A stretch of 64,000 nucleotides of DNA from Heloderma charlesbogerti (Eukaryota > Chordata > Lepidosauria > Squamata > Helodermatidae): positions 62,001 through 126,000 of the forward strand of contig JANEZZ010001863.1 of the NCBI GenBank assembly GCA_026122225.1, given 5' to 3'. The notes under the pieces are model-generated. The model was not told the origin of the DNA, searched no databases, and saw nothing but the letters and a program-made list of their open reading frames with translations. Both the position numbers and the translations under genes were made by a program. Shown piece by piece: positions 61,109 to 64,000 of this stretch; within the stretch, counting starts at the first letter, position 1; every line of letters begins with the position of its first letter.

Positions 61109-61597
61109 GTGTAAAAGTGGCTGTGCCTCTTTGGCCAGGGATAGGCTGCAGCAACTGTAAGAGCAGCAGTGCACTCTCATGTTTGCACCATTGCAGGCAG
61201 CAACTGCATCTCCAAAGATACATGAGCTGCTCTCATGAGCTTCAACAGGAGCAAATGCAAAGTGCCAATCTATGTTCCTCTTCAGCGCTCGAGAAATTCA
61301 CTCCCAGGCCCTTTCCCTCTGGGGGGGTTTCTGAGCAGTTTTGAAAACATTACATTCCTCTTTCCTTTTAAAGAGAACTGGGTTACAAATCAAGTCATGG
61401 AACAGAGTGACATGCAAGCGCATGTAAAGGCACCTACGGGAACCATGCATCAGTGCGGAAATGGGAAGTACCCACTGGGTGGTTTTAAAAATAGTCCTCC
61501 TGAAGAACTGGAAGAAATTAATAACAGGTTTTGAAAAACCTGTCACTCAGTGAAGCAGCACTTCTGAATTCCGAGAATCCTGTTGTTTTTACTTGTA
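61109..61597. other. Unassigned intron 2 sequence
   Basis: No feature recognised. Confidence 0.35.
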
Positions 61598-62652
61598 TGC
61601 AAATGTGGCAAATTCTTAAAGTGATGGGAGTACCAGACCACCTTACCTGTCTCCTGAGAAACCTGTACGAGGGTCAAGAAGCAACAGTAAGAACCAGACA
61701 TGGAACAACCGATTGGTTCAAAATTGGGAAAGGAGTACGACAAGGCTGCATATTGTCACCCTGCTTATTTAACTTATATGCAGAGTACATCATGAGAAAT
61801 GCCGGGTTGGATGAATCAGAGGTCGGAATTAAGATTGCCGGGAGAATTATCAACAACCTCCGATATGCAGACGATACCACCCTAATGGCAGAAAGCGAAG
61901 AGGATCTCAAGAGCCTCTTGTTGAGGGTGAAAGAGGAGAGTGCAAAAGCTGGTTTGAAACTCAACATTAAAAAAACTAAGATCATGGCATCTGGCCCCAT
62001 CACTTCCTGGCATATAGAAGGGGAAGAAATGGAAGCAGTGACAGATTTTACTTTCTTGGGCTCCAAGATCACCGCAGACGGTGACTGTAGCCATGAAATT
62101 AAAAGACGCTTGCTCCTCGGGAGGAAAGCTATGGCACACCTAGACAGCATAGTAAGAAGCAGAGACATCACCTTGCCGACAAAGGTCCGTCTAATCAAAG
62201 CTATGGTTTTCCCAGTAGTAATGTATGGCTGTGAGAGCTGGACTATAAGGAAGGCTGAGCGCCGAAGAATTGATGCTTTCGAACTGTGGTGCTGGAGAAG
62301 ACTCTTACGAGTCCCCTGGACTGCAAGGAGGTCAAATCAGTCCATCCTAAAGGAAATCAACCCTGAGTGCTCATTGGAAGGACAGATAATGAAGCTGAAG
62401 CTCCAATATTTTGGCCACCTAATGCGAAGAGAAAACTCCCTGGAAAAGACCCTGATGCTGGGAAAGACTGAAGGCAAAAGGAGAAGGGGACGGCAGAGGA
62501 TGAGATGGCTAGATAGCATCACGGATGCAATGAATATGAAGTTGAGCACGCTCCGGGAGAGAGCGCAGGACAGGAAGGCCTGGCGTGCTATGGTCCATGG
62601 GGTCACGAAGAGTCGGACACGACTGAACGACTGAACAACAACAACAACAACA
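61598..62652 (+). mobile_element. BovB (RTE) LINE, 5' truncated, long open RT frame
   Basis: One uninterrupted frame to the stop at 62634 encodes the C-terminal ~340 residues of BovB: GVPDHLTCLLRNLYEGQEAT, TTDWFKIGKGVRQGCILSPC (RT block with the RQG motif), LFNLYAEYIMRNAGL, the catalytic INNLRYADDTTLMAE, LKLNIKKTKIMASGPI, FLGSKITADGDCSHEIKRRL, then ESWTIRKAERRRIDAFELWC, LMRRENSLEKTLMLGK and VTKSRTRLND. The element ends in an ACAACAACAACAACAA tail (62637-62652). The endonuclease and RT fingers are missing, so it is not autonomous; the intact frame suggests fairly recent insertion. Confidence 0.95.
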
Positions 62653-62734
62653 AATGTAATAAATGAATTGTATAAGTGACTTGAAACTCAAGGTTTCTTT
62701 AATCAGGTGAGAGCCCTTATATACTGAATATAAA

Positions 62735-63478
62735 ATATTTTGCATTTGTATAGCGTCTTTGAGTGTTCAAAGAACTTCACACATATATCATGTAGTTCCC
62801 TCAGCAAAGTTCCCTTTGTTGAAGGAACTGCACTGGCTGCCTATTTGCTACCGGCCAGATTTAAGGTTTTGGTACTAGTGTACAAAGCCCTAAACAACTT
62901 GGGACCAGGATACCTGAGAAAGCACCTTCTCCCTTACAAATGTGCCCAGTCACTGAGGTCATCAGAGGGCATGCTCTTGGTGGTTCCACGTGGACCTGTG
63001 GCCCAATTAGAGTCCACCCAGAGAAAAGCCTTCAGTGTGGTGGCCCCTTTTCTTTGGAACTACCTGCCCCTGAAGGTCAGGCAGGTGCCAACGCTGTTGC
63101 TTTCAGCGCCTCCTGAAAACAGCTCTATTCCAGGAAGCATCATTTAACTGACCAGCCTTGGTTTTTATTGGCATTCTGTTTTTTAAAATAATATTAATGA
63201 TGGTGTTTTGATCTTGTTGTCTTTTTACTGTTTTGCCTTTTGTGTTCACCGCTATGGAAACTGCTTTGGATGTAGAGTGGTATATAAATGTTGTAAATAA
63301 AAATAAAATAAAAAAATATATTGTTACAATAATCACAACAGCAGTCTTAAGGCAGGTCAGTATTACTATCTCTACATTGCAGGGAGCAGAGCTGAGGCTG
63401 AGAGGGAGTGGTGTGAACAAGGCCACTGAGTGAGTTCATGGCAGAAGCAAGATTTGAACTGGGGGTTTCTTGGTTCAT
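62735..63478 (-). mobile_element. MIR-like SINE split by an L2
   Basis: Left piece TTTGCATTTGTATAGCGTCT, AAGAACTTCACACATATATC; right piece from 63323, AATCACAACAGCAGTCTTAA, GGTCAGTATTACTATCTCTA, GCAAGATTTGAACTGGGGGT. Together they read as one reverse-oriented unit. Confidence 0.6.
62806..63322 (+). mobile_element. L2 LINE 3' end
   Basis: The + frame encodes ELHWLP-like sequence then ARFKVLVLVYKALNNLGPGY, LRKHLLPY, SLRSSEGMLLVVPRG, RKAFSVVAPFLWNYLPLKVR, the L2 C-terminus. 3' UTR: TGGAAACTGCTTTGGATGTA, GGTATATAAATG and an A-rich end. Confidence 0.88.
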
Positions 63479-63480
63479 AG

Positions 63481-63520
63481 TTCTCTCTCTCTCTCTCTCT
63501 TCTCTCTCTCTTTCTCTCAA
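63481..63520. repeat. (CT)n microsatellite
   Basis: CT/TC dinucleotide run. Confidence 0.9.
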
Positions 63521-63611
63521 AGCAAGTTAGGCATTTTATATGTATAAAAACTAGAGGCTTGTCATTTAAAAAAGGAGCCATGAGACATAAGAAAGGTAAA
63601 AAAAGAAGGAA

Positions 63612-64000
63612 TACAGCAGGGGTGTTGTACCTCTTTCAGTGCAAGAGCTGAATTCAGTTTTGGAGAACCACTTGGGCACCATACTCCACTGGTGGGCAGA
63701 GGCAAAGACAAAAGAGATGGGGCTGAAAATAACAAAAATACTATCATATTTTAGTTTAAAGGTGCAATCCTATGCATGTTTAGACAGAAAAAAGGCCTGC
63801 AACTCCTGGCATGCCCCAGCCACCACAGCGTGGCTGGGGCATGCCAGGAGTCGTAGGCCTTTTTTCTGTCTAAACATGCATAGGATTGCACCTTAAATCT
63901 TAGGAGAGGCATGTCAACCTTCTAGAACGGGAGAAAACTGCAGAAAAGCTGGAAAATTACCGAATGATTGGTGGTTGGGGAAAAGGAAGCGAGGCCAAGA
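63612..64000 (+). mobile_element. hAT-E copy interrupted by FB-B, runs off the window
   Basis: CAGTGCAAGAGCTGAATTCA, GTTTTGGAGAACCACTTGGG, then after the insert CTTAGGAGAGGCATGTCAAC and GGTGGTTGGGGAAAAGGAAG to the window end. Confidence 0.75.
63760..63893. mobile_element. FB-B, best preserved palindrome, TAA duplication
   Basis: Arms 63760-63823 and 63830-63893 are complementary over 64 bp with two mismatches and a 6 base spacer. TAA is at 63757-63759 and 63894-63896. It interrupts hAT-E, whose other copies show the empty-site sequence, so the limits and the 3 bp duplication are well supported. Confidence 0.9.

Noticed and set aside
48072..64000. PRKCH exon 3 (C1A domain)
   Set aside because: I looked for sequence encoding the NGHKFMATY and cysteine-rich C1 pattern next to splice sites and saw none; the exon presumably lies beyond 64000.
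1..64000. Endogenous retroviruses or LTR elements
   Set aside because: No paired long terminal repeats, primer-binding site or gag/pol/env signature was recognised; every reverse transcriptase fragment belongs to BovB/RTE, CR1 or L2 LINEs.
1..64000. CRISPR, toxin-antitoxin, phage defence or other prokaryotic systems
   Set aside because: The spliced PRKCH gene and vertebrate repeats show this is animal nuclear DNA; direct repeats found are microsatellites or transposons.

Overview
This window is vertebrate nuclear DNA, most likely from a squamate reptile (lizard or snake). That placement is inferred from the repeat mix: BovB (RTE) LINEs, CR1 LINEs ending in an ATTCTATG-type tail, L2 LINEs, CORE/MIR-like tRNA SINEs, a Tc1 element and many short hAT and foldback DNA transposons. 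No mammalian L1/Alu was recognised. No bacterial genes, operons, CRISPR arrays or phage are present.

Only one host gene is supported: PRKCH, encoding the novel protein kinase C eta. It is on the + strand. Coding exon 1 (10328-10687) sits in a CpG island (about 9130-10700) that should hold the promoter. Coding exon 2 (48008-48071) follows a 37.3 kb intron 1. The remaining 16 kb is intron 2. Exon 3 (C1 domain) was not found and presumably lies beyond the window. The 9 kb upstream of the island is intergenic and full of transposons.

Most of the rest is layered transposons. LINEs: an internally deleted BovB (5419-7690, -), a 5'-truncated BovB with a long open reverse transcriptase frame (61598-62652, +), two diverged RTE tails, several CR1 copies (longest 57253-58222) and many L2 3' ends. 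SINEs: a tRNA-Ala-headed family, a CORE/MIR-like family, and a composite family with a 5S rRNA head and a CR1-like tail (two copies). DNA transposons: a complete but decayed Tc1 element (37133-38783) with about 230 bp inverted repeats, and numerous hAT-like elements with visible 8 bp target duplications. For this window only I use these labels: FB-A (palindrome built on an ACTACAACTCCCA core), FB-B (about 130 bp palindrome, TAA/TTA target duplications), FB-C (palindromic hAT MITE), MITE-K and MITE-P (ends like FB-B), and hAT-D, E, F, H, J, L, Q.

The strongest observations are deep nesting (one SINE split into three pieces by two hATs that themselves carry insertions), the 5S-CR1 SINE, three MITE families sharing one terminal motif, near-perfect hairpins inside the transcribed PRKCH introns, and a repeat that abuts the exon 2 splice donor. 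Repeat boundaries were read by eye, so most are good to about 10-20 bp; those with target duplications are tighter.
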